From NCBI RefSeq assembly GCF_003148805.1, contig NZ_QGGX01000011.1, positions 112,734-176,733 on the forward strand: DNA of 64,000 nucleotides. Reading direction: 5' to 3'. The position numbers and the translations under genes were made by a program. Below, in pieces: positions 10,073-19,123 of the stretch (within the stretch, counting starts at the first letter, position 1; the number at the start of each line of letters is the position of its first letter). The notes below the pieces were generated by a model. That model worked only from the letters and a program-made list of their open reading frames with translations, did no database searches and was not told the origin of the DNA. Source of the stretch: Aminobacter sp. AP02. Lineage in GTDB: Bacteria > Pseudomonadota > Alphaproteobacteria > Rhizobiales > Rhizobiaceae.

Positions 10073-10869
10073 CAATCCCGCCTCCACCAGCCGAAGATAC
10101 GGAGCTGCCGCCGCACACGGTGGACGCCTTCCATCGCGGCGATTTCTGGCTGGTCCAGCCCAGGAACGACGGGCATCGCGCCGGCATGGACGCGCTGATG
10201 CTGGCGGCCACGGTACCGACTGCCTTTTCCGGTCGGCTTGCCGATTTCGGCGCTGGTGCCGGTGCAGCCGGACTTGCCGTTGCCTCGCGCTGCAAGGCGG
10301 CAGGGGTGCTTCTGGTCGAGCTCACCCCCGAAATGGCGCGCTTCGCCAACGCAACTCTTGCCCATCCAGGCAACGCGCATCTCACCCGGCGCGCCTCCGT
10401 TCTGGTCGCCGACGTTGGCTTGTCCGGCAAGGCGCGAGCCGAAGCCGGACTTGCCGACGCCTCGCTCGACTTCGTCATCATGAATCCGCCCTTCAATCCT
10501 CCCCACCACCGACCGACGCCCGACGCGCTCAAGCGCCAGGCGCATGTCATGGAGGACGGGCTGTTCGAAAGCTGGATCCGCAGCGCCGCCGCCATGGTCA
10601 AGCCGCGAGGCGGCTTCGCCATCATCGCAAGGCCGGAGCAATTGGTGCCGATCCTGACTGCGATGGACGGGCGCTTCGGCAAGGCGGAGATCGTTCCCGT
10701 GCATCCGCGCGAGGACGCGGCGGCCATTCGCATCATCATACGCGCGGTGCGGGCCTCGCGAGCGCCGCTGGTGCTGTGCCCGCCCTTGGTGCTGCATGAG
10801 CAAAACGACAGCTTCTCGCAACGTGCCCAAGACATAAGCAGTGGCCGCTCGGCGCTTTTCGGCGATTGA
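10069..10869 (+). CDS. class I SAM methyltransferase, TrmN6 (YfiC)-like
   Basis: A 266-residue Rossmann-fold methyltransferase. Motif I is FGAGAGAAGLA near residues 60-70, the acidic residue after the second strand is in LLVELTPEMA, and NPPF (139-142) is the catalytic signature of enzymes that methylate an exocyclic adenine amino group. The best-known homologue, TrmN6, makes m6A37 in tRNA1(Val), but rhizobial members are only presumed to act on RNA. It starts with GTG and overlaps the DUF2007 stop by four bases. Confidence 0.85.
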   Translation: MTIPPPPAEDTELPPHTVDAFHRGDFWLVQPRNDGHRAGMDALMLAATVPTAFSGRLADFGAGAGAAGLAVASRCKAAGVLLVELTPEMARFANATLAHPGNAHLTRRASVLVADVGLSGKARAEAGLADASLDFVIMNPPFNPPHHRPTPDALKRQAHVMEDGLFESWIRSAAAMVKPRGGFAIIARPEQLVPILTAMDGRFGKAEIVPVHPREDAAAIRIIIRAVRASRAPLVLCPPLVLHEQNDSFSQRAQDISSGRSALFGD

Positions 10870-10938
10870 GCAACGCTTGAGCATTGCGGATGTCACAAGA
10901 ATACATACATCCCGCATGACACAGACCGGAGAGACTAA

Positions 10939-11805
10939 GTGAAGAACCCGTTCCGCCGCCTGCTGCCGAAATCCATGCGTGGCGGCGAGGTCATCGTTCC
11001 CGTCATCAGGCTGCAAGGCGCCATCATGTCGGGCGGCGGCCAGTTCCGGCCCACTCTTTCGCTGGCAACGACTGCGGGACTGATCGAAAAGGCCTTTTCG
11101 ATCACCAGCGCGCCGGCCGTCGCCATCTCCATCAATTCGCCCGGCGGTTCGCCGGTGCAGGCGCGGCTGATCTACAAGCGCATCCGCGACCTCGCCGCAG
11201 AGAAGAACAAGAAAGTTCTGGTCTTCGTCGAGGATGTGGCTGCCTCCGGCGGCTACATGATCGCAATCGCCGGCGACGAGATCATAGTCGACCCCTCCTC
11301 CATCGTCGGTTCGATCGGCGTGGTGTCGTCATCCTTCGGCTTCACCGAACTCATCAAGAAGATCGGCGTCGAGCGGCGCGTCTATACCGCCGGCGAAAAC
11401 AAGGCGACGCTCGACCCGTTCAAGCCGGAAAAGAAAGAAGACGTCGAGCGGCTCAAGAAGCTGCAGCTCGAGGTCCACCAGACCTTCATCGACATGGTCA
11501 AGGATCGCCGTGGGGCGAAACTCAAGGATGACCCCGATTTGTTCACCGGCCTGTTCTGGTCGGGCAAGAAGGGGCTCGAACTCGGCTTGGTCGATGCGCT
11601 TGGCGACATGCGCACCGTGCTCAGGGACCGCTATGGCGCCAAGGTGGAACTCAAGCTGATCACTGCACCACGTGGCCTTTTCGGCCGCAGGCTGGGGCTC
11701 GGCTCGTCGTTCACGGGCTTCACGCCCGAAGTCGCCGGCGCTGTGGCCTCCGGCCTCGTGGATGCGGCGGAAGAGCGCGCGTTGTGGAGCCGGTTCGGCC
11801 TTTGA
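10939..11805 (+). CDS. S49-family serine protease (SppA-like)
   Basis: A 288-residue protein with the short, single-domain form of the SppA signal-peptide-peptidase family. NSPGGSPVQA (67-76) forms the oxyanion region, VAASGGYMIA (100-109) carries the presumed nucleophile Ser103, and AGENKATLDP (151-160) the presumed general base Lys155. GSIGVVSSSFGF follows the usual spacing. I see no clear N-terminal membrane segment, so location is uncertain. The start is GTG at 10939, preceded by GGAGAG. It follows the methyltransferase by 69 bases. Confidence 0.9.
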   Translation: MKNPFRRLLPKSMRGGEVIVPVIRLQGAIMSGGGQFRPTLSLATTAGLIEKAFSITSAPAVAISINSPGGSPVQARLIYKRIRDLAAEKNKKVLVFVEDVAASGGYMIAIAGDEIIVDPSSIVGSIGVVSSSFGFTELIKKIGVERRVYTAGENKATLDPFKPEKKEDVERLKKLQLEVHQTFIDMVKDRRGAKLKDDPDLFTGLFWSGKKGLELGLVDALGDMRTVLRDRYGAKVELKLITAPRGLFGRRLGLGSSFTGFTPEVAGAVASGLVDAAEERALWSRFGL

Positions 11806-11879
11806 AAAAGCACGGATAGCGGATTATCATCCGGGGAAACCCCGACTGGCCGGGAACGCCGGCCCCCGACGGGAGGAGA

Positions 11880-12071
11880 ATGACGATGCCTCAGCTCATC
11901 TTTTTCGTGCTTGTCGGCGTGGTGGCATATATCGGCTATCGCTCCTTCATCAAGGAAGCCGATAGGGTGACCGCCAAGGTGCGCCGCAACGAAAAGCAGC
12001 GCCAGACCGGCGCCAACGGCACGCTGGTCAAGGACCCCGAGACCGGCGAATACCGGCTTGAGAAAGACTGA
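11880..12071 (+). CDS. small single-span membrane protein
   Basis: A 63-residue protein with one hydrophobic segment (LIFFVLVGVVAYIGY, residues 6-20), then a basic cytoplasmic stretch (KVRRNEKQRQ) and LVKDPETGEYRLEK at the end. A strong Shine-Dalgarno sequence (GGGAGGAG) precedes two possible starts, ATG 11880 and ATG 11886. The function is unknown. Its end overlaps the presumed ispE start, which suggests cotranscription with ispE. Confidence 0.75.
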   Translation: MTMPQLIFFVLVGVVAYIGYRSFIKEADRVTAKVRRNEKQRQTGANGTLVKDPETGEYRLEKD

Positions 12072-12948
12072 CGACAAGCCTGTGACATTGAACAGCGTTC
12101 CGCACGCCGAACTTGCCCCTGCCAAGATCAACCTCGCGCTGCATGTCACCGGCCGGCGTGCGGACGGCTACCATCTGCTCGACTCGCTGGTTGTGTTTGC
12201 CGAACTCGGCGACCGCATCACGGTCACCCCTTCGAATGAAAACCGGTTCCACGTCGATGGCCCATTCGCAGGCGACGTGCCGCTGGACAGCGGCAATCTT
12301 GTCTTGCGCGCCCGCGACGCGCTGCGCGCAGCTTACCCGCGTCATGCAGCCCAACCTGTTTCGATCTCGCTCGAAAAGAACCTGCCGGTGGCCTCGGGCA
12401 TAGGCGGCGGGTCGAGCGACGCGGCTGCCACGTTGCGCGCACTGAAACGCATTTGGCGCGTTCCCATCGACACGACAGCGCTCGCCGACCTTGCTTTGCC
12501 GCTCGGCGCCGACCTGCCGATGTGCCTGGCGGGGCGCCCACTGTTGGCGCGTGGCATCGGCGAGCGGCTCGAAGCTGTCGAGCATTTCCCCGCGCTGCAT
12601 CTCGTTCTGGTCAATCCAAGCCTCGCGGTCGAAACCCCTTCCGTCTTCCGCGCGCTGGCTTCACGCGACAACCCGGCCCTTGTGCCGCTCGACACCGCCG
12701 ATACGGTGCTCGACTGGCTGGCTGCGACGCGCAATGACCTCGAGCCGCCAGCGACGGCCATAGAGCCGTCGATCGCCGAGGTGCTTGCAGCCCTTCGCCG
12801 CTCCGGCGCTGCCTTCGCCCGCATGTCGGGTTCCGGCGCCACCTGCTTCGGCATTTTCGACAGCGCTGCGGCTGCCTCGCGCGCCGCCGTGGCCATCTCG
12901 GGCGAACATCCCGGTTGGTTCAGCGCCGCGACAGTGACCCGGACCTAG
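12058..12948 (+). CDS. ispE: 4-diphosphocytidyl-2-C-methyl-D-erythritol kinase
   Basis: A GHMP-family kinase of about 290 residues. It phosphorylates CDP-methylerythritol in the MEP route to isoprenoids. It shows PAKINLALHVTGRRADGYH (21-39, numbered from the TTG), the ATP-binding glycine loop LPVASGIGGGSSDAAAT (109-125) and the C-terminal MSGSGATCFGIF. The start is uncertain: TTG 12058 overlaps the preceding small gene by 14 bases, while GTG 12082 would begin closer to the conserved core. The stop lies 12 bases before moaB. Confidence 0.95.
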   Translation: MRKTDDKPVTLNSVPHAELAPAKINLALHVTGRRADGYHLLDSLVVFAELGDRITVTPSNENRFHVDGPFAGDVPLDSGNLVLRARDALRAAYPRHAAQPVSISLEKNLPVASGIGGGSSDAAATLRALKRIWRVPIDTTALADLALPLGADLPMCLAGRPLLARGIGERLEAVEHFPALHLVLVNPSLAVETPSVFRALASRDNPALVPLDTADTVLDWLAATRNDLEPPATAIEPSIAEVLAALRRSGAAFARMSGSGATCFGIFDSAAAASRAAVAISGEHPGWFSAATVTRT

Positions 12949-12960
12949 GAGCCCAAGACA

Positions 12961-13512
12961 ATGGCAAGCGAGCCTCGCCCCTTCGTGCCCGTCCGCATAG
13001 CGGTGCTCACTGTCTCCGATAGCCGCACGCTGGCCGACGACAAGTCTGGCCAGACACTCGCCGACCGCATCACCGAGGCCGGCCATGTGCTCATGGCGCG
13101 TGACATCGTCACCGACGACAAGGAAAAACTCCGGGACCGCGTCACCGCGTGGTCGCTCGATCCCGAAATCGACGTGATCATCACCACTGGCGGCACCGGC
13201 TTCACCGGCCGCGACGTCACACCCGAGGCTCTGGAACCGATCTTCGAAAAGCGCATGGACGGCTTTTCAGCGGTCTTCCACCGTATCTCCTACGATAAGA
13301 TCGGGACGTCGACGATCCAGTCGCGCGCCACCGGCGGGGTGCTCAACGCCACCTTCGTGTTCGTACTGCCGGGTTCGCCCGGTGCGTGCCGCGACGCCTG
13401 GGACGGCATCCTCAAGGCCCAGCTCGACTACCGCCACATGCCGTGCAATTTCGTGGAGATCATGCCGCGCCTCGACGAACATCTCAGGCGCGGCGGAAAC
13501 AAGACCGCCTGA
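12961..13512 (+). CDS. moaB: molybdenum cofactor biosynthesis protein B
   Basis: A 183-residue MoaB/MogA-family protein that would adenylylate molybdopterin before metal insertion. It has VRIAVLTVSDSRT (11-23), the phosphate-binding ITTGGTGFTGRDVTPEA (74-90) and VLPGSPGACRDAWD. It sits 12 bases after ispE and ends a rightward run that begins at 9848. A convergent glycosyltransferase gene ends seven bases beyond its stop. Confidence 0.93.
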   Translation: MASEPRPFVPVRIAVLTVSDSRTLADDKSGQTLADRITEAGHVLMARDIVTDDKEKLRDRVTAWSLDPEIDVIITTGGTGFTGRDVTPEALEPIFEKRMDGFSAVFHRISYDKIGTSTIQSRATGGVLNATFVFVLPGSPGACRDAWDGILKAQLDYRHMPCNFVEIMPRLDEHLRRGGNKTA

Positions 13513-13518
13513 GCCGGA

Positions 13519-14022
13519 TCAGCGCTGCGCCACGACGATTTCACCATCGAGCGTCTTTACCGCAAGCCCGCGCGCGATGCCCTCGGCATCGGCTCCGTTG
13601 CGGCCAAGTACAGCTGCCTGCTTCCTCGTAATGACCAGTCCCTGCTCCAATGCGCGCGGCCGCGAGGTCATGCGCTCCCAGAACGGACGGTTGCTTGACC
13701 TTGACCGCGTAAAGCGCGCGGCCATCGTCAGCCGGCTCATGTGGCGCACCACGCTCTCCGTCCAGCCCTCGGAGAGGCGGGCTCCCGGTTCGATCATAAG
13801 CAGCCAATCGCTCTTGGCCTGCGCGATGCCCGCCTGGATGCCGCCGGTAGCGACATATGCGCAGCCGGCATGCTCGGCAACGTAGTGGGTCTGGTCAGTC
13901 GAACCGCGATCGCACACGATCACCTCGCGCACCACACCTTCGACGGCGCCGCCCACCAGCGAGGCCAGCGTGCGCGCCAGCCCCTCCTCGTCGTCCCTGG
14001 TTTCGATCAGAACGCTCAGCAT
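13519..14022 (-). CDS. glycosyltransferase-like protein, GT2 family
   Basis: A 167-residue protein from ATG 14022 (MLSVLIETRDDEEGLARTLASLV). It has the start of a GT-A fold: the LIETRDDEE strand-turn, VIVCDRGSTDQTHYVAEHAG (nucleotide-binding acidic residues) and LLMIEPGARLSEGW in place of the usual DxD region. It is about half the length of a full family-2 enzyme. The substrate is unknown, and it may lack full catalytic capacity. Longer starts would extend into the region of the divergent radical SAM gene. Confidence 0.75.
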   Translation of the reverse strand: MLSVLIETRDDEEGLARTLASLVGGAVEGVVREVIVCDRGSTDQTHYVAEHAGCAYVATGGIQAGIAQAKSDWLLMIEPGARLSEGWTESVVRHMSRLTMAARFTRSRSSNRPFWERMTSRPRALEQGLVITRKQAAVLGRNGADAEGIARGLAVKTLDGEIVVAQR

Positions 14023-14168
14023 CACAGCCGCATATCCGAAAGCCGCCCAAAGCGCCAGCACTGCGGCTCTGCGTACAAAGTTCTTGCTTTGTTCCGCTTT
14101 CCAAAATAGGAATAGTTTCATGCCGAACGAATCGACGGACGGTGCCTTTCCCTTCGGGAGATAGTGAA

Positions 14169-15323
14169 ATGGAACCCATTGCACGGGCCGATGTAGCTGC
14201 TTTCAAGGGCGGCGGAGCCGGAATGGCCAATGCCATGATCGAAGAAAGCGGCCTGCGCATCAACCACGAGCGCAGGCGCGGTCGTGGCGCGGGCGTCAAC
14301 CCATCGGGACGCTACGAGCCGGTCAGCCGCCAAGTTTTCGACGACGGGTGGAGCACCATCGAGGAGTTGCCGCCGTTCAAGACCGAGGTCCAGGTCGAAA
14401 AGCCGCGCACCATCATCACCCGCAACGAATCGCCCGACATTTCCTTCGACCGTTCGATCAATCCTTATCGCGGCTGCGAGCATGGCTGCGTGTATTGCTT
14501 CGCCAGGCCGACGCACAGCTACATGGGCCTTTCGGCGGGGCTCGATTTCGAGTCCAAGCTGTTTGCCAAGCCTGACGCGGCAAGGCTGCTCGACCGCGAA
14601 CTGTCGAAGGACGGCTACCAGCCACGCACCATCGCCATAGGCACCAACACCGACCCCTACCAGCCGATCGAGAAGCACTGGCGCATCATGCGCGAGGTGC
14701 TCGAAGTGCTGGAGGCTCGCAATCACCCTGTCGGCATAGTCACCAAGTCCGCGATGGTTGTCAGGGATATAGATATCCTGAGCCGAATGGCTGAAAAGGG
14801 CCTCGCCAAGGTCGCGCTTTCCGTCACCACGCTCGATCGCATGCTGGCCCGCACAATGGAGCCGCGTGCCGCGACCCCGACCAAGCGGCTCGAGGCGATC
14901 CGTCAGCTCTCCGAGGCGGGCGTTCCAGTATCGGTGATGGTGGCGCCTATCATCCCGGGCCTCACCGACCAGGAACTCGAACGCATTCTTGACTCGGCAA
15001 AGGCCGCAGGTGCGACCGGCGCCGGCTACGTCATCCTGCGCCTGCCTCTGGAAGTCAGTCCCATCTTCAAGGACTGGCTGCTGCGCCACTACCCCGACAG
15101 CTACCGTCATGTGCTGTCGCTTGTGCGCTCGATGCGTGACGGCAAGGACTACGATTCCGAATGGGGCAAGCGCATGAAGGGCAAGGGCCCCTATGCCTGG
15201 CAGATCGGCCGGCGTTTCGAGATCGCCGCCCAGCGCCTTGGCCTCAATGCAGTGCGCACGCCGCTCAGGACCGACCTGTTCGAGGCCGCGCCCAAGGACC
15301 AGTTGCAGTTGACTCTGCTTTGA
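14169..15323 (+). CDS. radical SAM protein, SplB-like PA0069 family
   Basis: A 384-residue protein from ATG 14169, preceded by GGGAG. The radical SAM cluster motif CEHGCVYC supplies Cys103, Cys107 and Cys110, which bind the 4Fe-4S cluster. [12 protein letters not shown] and [20 protein letters not shown] are typical of this group, related to spore photoproduct lyase but found in non-sporulating bacteria. The substrate is not established. It is divergent from the glycosyltransferase and followed by a long hairpin. Confidence 0.88.
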   Translation: MEPIARADVAAFKGGGAGMANAMIEESGLRINHERRRGRGAGVNPSGRYEPVSRQVFDDGWSTIEELPPFKTEVQVEKPRTIITRNESPDISFDRSINPYRGCEHGCVYCFARPTHSYMGLSAGLDFESKLFAKPDAARLLDRELSKDGYQPRTIAIGTNTDPYQPIEKHWRIMREVLEVLEARNHPVGIVTKSAMVVRDIDILSRMAEKGLAKVALSVTTLDRMLARTMEPRAATPTKRLEAIRQLSEAGVPVSVMVAPIIPGLTDQELERILDSAKAAGATGAGYVILRLPLEVSPIFKDWLLRHYPDSYRHVLSLVRSMRDGKDYDSEWGKRMKGKGPYAWQIGRRFEIAAQRLGLNAVRTPLRTDLFEAAPKDQLQLTLL

Positions 15324-15331
15324 CCAGATAC

Positions 15332-15356
15332 GGCGAGCCAGCTTCGCTGGCTCGCC
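15332..15356 (+). terminator. long hairpin after the radical SAM gene
   Basis: GGCGAGCCAG (15332-15341) pairs perfectly with CTGGCTCGCC (15347-15356) around a CTTCG loop, a very stable ten-pair stem. It starts nine bases after the radical SAM stop codon. No T-run follows, so it may act as an mRNA-stabilising 3' end or a weak terminator. Confidence 0.6.
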
Positions 15357-15474
15357 TCCACCACCCCGTCCGGCCCCTCCCCGTGGCCAGGTGACGGTGC
15401 CTTCCCGAACCGCCGCCCCAATCGGTCGGGAAGGACTTGCGGAGAATCGGGGCCGATGCGAGCATCGCCGCACT

Positions 15475-16125
15475 ATGGCTCGCCCGCGTTCCGATTCTCC
15501 GCCCCTCTTCGAATTCATCGAAAAGCCCGACTTCGCCTTCGAAAAGAAAGCGATCGCCGGTGGTCTGTGGCCTTGCGCGGGGCTCGATGAAGCCGGGCGG
15601 GGACCACTCGCCGGGCCCGTCGTCGCAGCGGCCGTCGTGCTTGATCCCGACAACATTCCAAACGGCCTCGACGATTCGAAACGGCTCTCGGCCATCCAAC
15701 GTGAGGCGTTGTTCGACGAAGTCCTGGGCAAGGCACTCGGGGTCGCCGTTGCCTCCGTTTCGGCCGACAGCATCGACCGCAGCGATATCCGCAAGGCGAG
15801 CCTCGAAGCCATGCGCCGTGCGCTGGCGGGGCTGCCTGTGGCCGCCAGATCGGCACTCGCCGACGGGCGCGACGTGCCACCGGGCTTGGCCTGCACTTGC
15901 CGCGCCCTGGTCAAGGGCGATCAGCGCTCGCAGTCCATTGCCGCAGCCTCGATCGTCGCCAAGGTGACCCGTGACCGCATGATGTCCGTCTGCGGATCAA
16001 ACGACAATCGCTACGGCTTTGAAGTCCATATGGGCTATGCCACCGCCCGTCATCGCGCAGCGATTGTCGAACACGGCGCTGCGGTTCGCCTGCACCGCAT
16101 TTCCTTCGCTCCCTTCCGGGACTGA
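15475..16125 (+). CDS. rnhB: ribonuclease HII
   Basis: A 216-residue RNase HII, which cuts the RNA strand of RNA-DNA hybrids and removes ribonucleotides from DNA. The catalytic signature [14 protein letters not shown] (36-49) holds Asp38 and Glu39, DDSKRLS follows near 66, and [13 protein letters not shown] carries the later conserved region. The ATG at 15475 is chosen because the frame upstream encodes sequence unlike the family. It ends before the shared terminator with the convergent atp operon. Confidence 0.96.
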   Translation: MARPRSDSPPLFEFIEKPDFAFEKKAIAGGLWPCAGLDEAGRGPLAGPVVAAAVVLDPDNIPNGLDDSKRLSAIQREALFDEVLGKALGVAVASVSADSIDRSDIRKASLEAMRRALAGLPVAARSALADGRDVPPGLACTCRALVKGDQRSQSIAAASIVAKVTRDRMMSVCGSNDNRYGFEVHMGYATARHRAAIVEHGAAVRLHRISFAPFRD

Positions 16126-16174
16126 GACCGGCAACACGCACCACTTCTTCAGAACACCACCACCTCCAAAACAA

Positions 16175-16205
16175 AAAAAGCCGCCGGACATGCCAGCGGC
16201 TTTTT
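16175..16205. terminator. bidirectional intrinsic terminator between rnhB and the atp operon
   Basis: AAAAAGCCGC (16175-16184) and GCGGCTTTTT (16196-16205) are perfect inverted repeats around an 11-base spacer that can add two more GC pairs. Read leftward the stem is followed by a run of seven T, a strong terminator for the F0 operon. Read rightward it is followed by five T and can end rnhB transcripts. Confidence 0.9.
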
Positions 16206-16228
16206 CAATTCGATCTGGCCTGCCCGAT

Positions 16229-16708
16229 TTAGTTGAGCTTGGCCTTCACTTCCTGAACCGAACCCTTGAACAGGTCGGCGCTGACCTTGGCATCGACCTT
16301 GCCGCCGAGGATCTGGCGGGCCGCTTCAACCGCGAGGTCTACAGCGTTGGCGCGGACCTCGTTGACCGCCTCGCGCTCCGCCTGGCCGATCTTCTGCTCG
16401 GCAAGCGCGGTCCGGCGAGCAACGTACTCTTCGGTCTTCTTGTGCGCTTCTTCGGCAAGAAGGCCCGCTTCGCGCTTGGCCGACTCGACGATTTCAGCGG
16501 CTTCCTTTTCCGCTTCCTTGCGCTTGCGCTGATACTCGGCGAGCAACTGCTGGGCTTCTTCACGAAGCTTGCGTGCATCTTCGAGCTCGGCGCGGATACG
16601 GTCGGCGCGATCGTCGAGCGACTTCGACAACATGCCCGGTACCTTCAGGTACAGGACAAGTGCGATGAAAATGACGAGAGCGACTGTGGCCCAGAATGTT
16701 GCGTCCAT
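16229..16708 (-). CDS. atpF: ATP synthase F0 subunit b
   Basis: A 159-residue stator subunit of the F0 sector. One membrane helix (TFWATVALVIFIALVLYL, residues 4-21) is followed by a long charged helix suited to dimeric coiled coil. The ATG at 16708 (MDATFWATVAL) is the family start. It is the last gene of the operon, ten bases after b', and ends just before the terminator. Confidence 0.95.
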   Translation of the reverse strand: MDATFWATVALVIFIALVLYLKVPGMLSKSLDDRADRIRAELEDARKLREEAQQLLAEYQRKRKEAEKEAAEIVESAKREAGLLAEEAHKKTEEYVARRTALAEQKIGQAEREAVNEVRANAVDLAVEAARQILGGKVDAKVSADLFKGSVQEVKAKLN

Positions 16709-16718
16709 GGCCACTCTC

Positions 16719-17318
16719 CTACTTGCCCGCTGCCTTGACGGCGGCGGCGATGTCAGCCTTGTCGACCTTGCCGGCACCCAGAGCCTGGACGATCGCGGCA
16801 GCGGTGTCTTCAGCGATGGTGCCCACTTCCTTCATGGCATTGGCCTTGATGGTAGCGATGCGAGCCTCAGCCGTGGTCAGCTTCTGGTCGAGCCCGGCTT
16901 CGACTTCCTTGCGCTTGGCTTCGGCTTCCGCCTTGGCCGCGTCGCGTGCTTCCTGGCCGATGGCGTTTGCCCTGGCTTTCGCCTCGGCAAGCTCCTGCTC
17001 GTATGCGGCAACCGCCGCATCCGCCTCGGACTTCATCCGGGCAGCCTGGTCGAGATCGCCTGCGATGCGATCGCGGCGCACCTCAAGGATACCGCCGACG
17101 CGCGGCAGCACGGCGTTCTTCAAGAAGAGATAGAACAGCCCGAAAGTGATCGCGAGCCACAACAGCTGCGACGGATAGGACGACGAATCAAAGGGCGGGA
17201 AAACGCCTTTTGCGCCGTGCTCAGCACCCGTGCTCGTATGAGCGCTGGCACCGGCATCGGTCTGAGTTGCTCCAGCCGCTGGTGCGACTTCCTCGGCATA
17301 ACCCGGTGTGACAAACAT
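16719..17318 (-). CDS. atpG: ATP synthase F0 subunit b'
   Basis: A 199-residue second b-type subunit. It has the long N-terminal extension of b' proteins, rich in Ala, Thr and Gly (residues 1-40), then FPPFDSSSYPSQLLWLAITFG leading into the membrane helix and a coiled-coil region ending VDKADIAAAVKAAGK. Alphaproteobacteria and phototrophs pair b' with b in a heterodimeric stalk. The symbol follows rhizobial use, where atpG can also mean the F1 gamma gene. Confidence 0.93.
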   Translation of the reverse strand: MFVTPGYAEEVAPAAGATQTDAGASAHTSTGAEHGAKGVFPPFDSSSYPSQLLWLAITFGLFYLFLKNAVLPRVGGILEVRRDRIAGDLDQAARMKSEADAAVAAYEQELAEAKARANAIGQEARDAAKAEAEAKRKEVEAGLDQKLTTAEARIATIKANAMKEVGTIAEDTAAAIVQALGAGKVDKADIAAAVKAAGK

Positions 17319-17380
17319 CTCTTTCCCCTGTCCATCCTACCGGCCGCAACGCGCGGCCGGTTAAATCGCCTAGCCGGCTC

Positions 17381-17605
17381 TCACGTGAAGAGGAGCAGCA
17401 GCGCGATCAGGAGCGAGAAGATGCCGAGAGCTTCGGTCACGGCGAAGCCGAAAATCAGGCGGCCGAACTGGCCGTCAGCTGCCGACGGGTTGCGCAGGGC
17501 GCCCGACAGGTAGTTACCGAAAATGGTGCCCAGGCCGATGCCCGCGCCACCCATGCCGAGGCAGGCAATGCCTGCGCCGATTGCCTTTGCTGCGTCTACT
17601 TCCAT
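17381..17605 (-). CDS. atpE: ATP synthase F0 subunit c
   Basis: A 74-residue proteolipid with two membrane helices joined by the polar loop RNPSAADGQ (38-46). The proton-carrying carboxylate is Glu58 in [11 protein letters not shown]. No sodium-binding signature is evident, so proton coupling is expected. It forms the rotor ring in the inner membrane. Confidence 0.97.
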   Translation of the reverse strand: MEVDAAKAIGAGIACLGMGGAGIGLGTIFGNYLSGALRNPSAADGQFGRLIFGFAVTEALGIFSLLIALLLLFT

Positions 17606-17683
17606 TGTCCAACTCCTTGTGGATCGAAACTTAGTTGCGATTTCCCGACCGGCGGCAAGCCACCGACGAATTCTTGTTCTTGC

Positions 17684-18433
17684 TCAGTGGCCCGGGTGCA
17701 GGGCGTCGTTGAGATACATGCAGGTCAGCACCGCAAACACGTAGGCTTGCAGGAACGCGACCAGGACTTCCAGGGCGGTGATGGCGACAGTCATCACCAG
17801 CGGCAGAAGCGAGCCGGCGACGCCGACCGCGCCAAGCGCGCTGAGCGAGGTTACAAACCCTGCGAAAACCTTGAGCGTGATGTGGCCGGCCAGCATGTTC
17901 GCGAAAAGACGAACCGACAGGCTGATCGGACGCGACAGGAACGAGATGACCTCGATCAGGACGACCAGCGGCACCAGGATGCCGGGAACGCCGTGCGGCA
18001 CGAAGAGCTTGAGGAAGCCGAAGCCGTGCTTCATGAAGCCGTAGACGACGACCGTGCCGATAACCAGCAGCGCCAGCGCGAAGGTGACGATGAGATGGCT
18101 GGTGACGGTGAAGAAGTAGGGGAACAGGCCGAGCAGGTTGGCTACGAGCACGAACATGAACAGCGAAAACACGAACGGGAAGAACCGCATGCCTTGCGAG
18201 CCGGCGGCGTCTCGTAGCATCGAGGCTACAAATTCGTAGGACATCTCCGAAACCGACTGCATGCGGCTCGGCACCAGGCCGCGGCTCGACGTCGTCAGGA
18301 AAAGGAACGCACTGGCGCAGACCACCGTGGCAACCATGAAGGCGGCCGAATTGGTGAAGGAGAAATCGAGGCCGCCGATCTCGATCGGAATCAATTTCGA
18401 GATCTGAAACTGATGAATAGGATCGTTGGCCAC
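17684..18433 (-). CDS. atpB: ATP synthase F0 subunit a
   Basis: A 249-residue multi-span inner membrane protein that forms the proton half-channels. The essential arginine is Arg175 in [17 protein letters not shown]. The N-terminus ([21 protein letters not shown]) and the C-terminus ([19 protein letters not shown]) are typical of rhizobial AtpB. It lies between atpI and atpE. Confidence 0.96.
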   Translation of the reverse strand: MANDPIHQFQISKLIPIEIGGLDFSFTNSAAFMVATVVCASAFLFLTTSSRGLVPSRMQSVSEMSYEFVASMLRDAAGSQGMRFFPFVFSLFMFVLVANLLGLFPYFFTVTSHLIVTFALALLVIGTVVVYGFMKHGFGFLKLFVPHGVPGILVPLVVLIEVISFLSRPISLSVRLFANMLAGHITLKVFAGFVTSLSALGAVGVAGSLLPLVMTVAITALEVLVAFLQAYVFAVLTCMYLNDALHPGH

Positions 18434-18472
18434 GTTGGCCCCCCTTCGCCTAAATTGCGCCTTGCAGCGCTG

Positions 18473-18883
18473 CTATTTCTCTTCCGGTCCGTCCGGCCGT
18501 TTGTCGGCCGACCTGATACCGGCTTCGGTAACCATTCCCGCAGAACGCAGGACGTTGAGCACACCGGCGCCGAAGCCGAGCAGCAGGAACACGATCAAGC
18601 CCCAAGGCGACGTGCCTGCCAACCGGTCGATGATCCAACCCAGACCGACACCCACCGCGATCCCGGCGATGAACTCGCTGGACAGCTTGAGCGCCTGGCC
18701 GTAGCCGGTCACACCATTCGACCCTGTACCCTTTTCCCCTTCGCGGCCTGCCGGGCGTCTTGTCGCAAGAGTTGCTTCAAGCTTGAGCCGGCGGCGCTCT
18801 AGTTCATCGTCGCGTCGGTCGTTTTCGTCTCGATTTTCAGGCCGGTCGTTGCCAGATTCGCCCGGCCCTGATGGCTTGGCCAT
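18473..18883 (-). CDS. atpI: AtpI-family F0 assembly protein
   Basis: A 136-residue protein. A hydrophilic, highly charged N-terminal half (residues 1-60, many Arg, Glu and Asp) precedes two membrane helices in LSSEFIAGIAVGVGLGWIID and GLIVFLLLGFGAGVLNVL. This is the AtpI/AtpQ type that precedes atpB in alphaproteobacteria and is thought to help assemble the c ring or transport Mg. The ATG at 18883 (MAKPSGPGESG) gives the usual length. It is the first gene of the F0 operon. Confidence 0.88.
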   Translation of the reverse strand: MAKPSGPGESGNDRPENRDENDRRDDELERRRLKLEATLATRRPAGREGEKGTGSNGVTGYGQALKLSSEFIAGIAVGVGLGWIIDRLAGTSPWGLIVFLLLGFGAGVLNVLRSAGMVTEAGIRSADKRPDGPEEK

Positions 18884-19123
18884 TGCAAACTCCCGCCCGG
18901 TCCGAGCGTATCCGTTCGTCCGCTTCAAAGTCGCCGGCAACATAGTTAGAGGGTGGGTGCCCGTCAAGCCACGCAGACACCCATCTAACTAAGTATTTTA
19001 GTTAGGAAAATCAGCATCTTGGCGAAGTGCGACATCCTGCCCGCGACTCCAGCCGGCGATCAGGTGCCGAATCCCCGCCCAATCGATGACTCGCCCGACC
19101 CGAAGAGCCGGTCTCGGCGACGA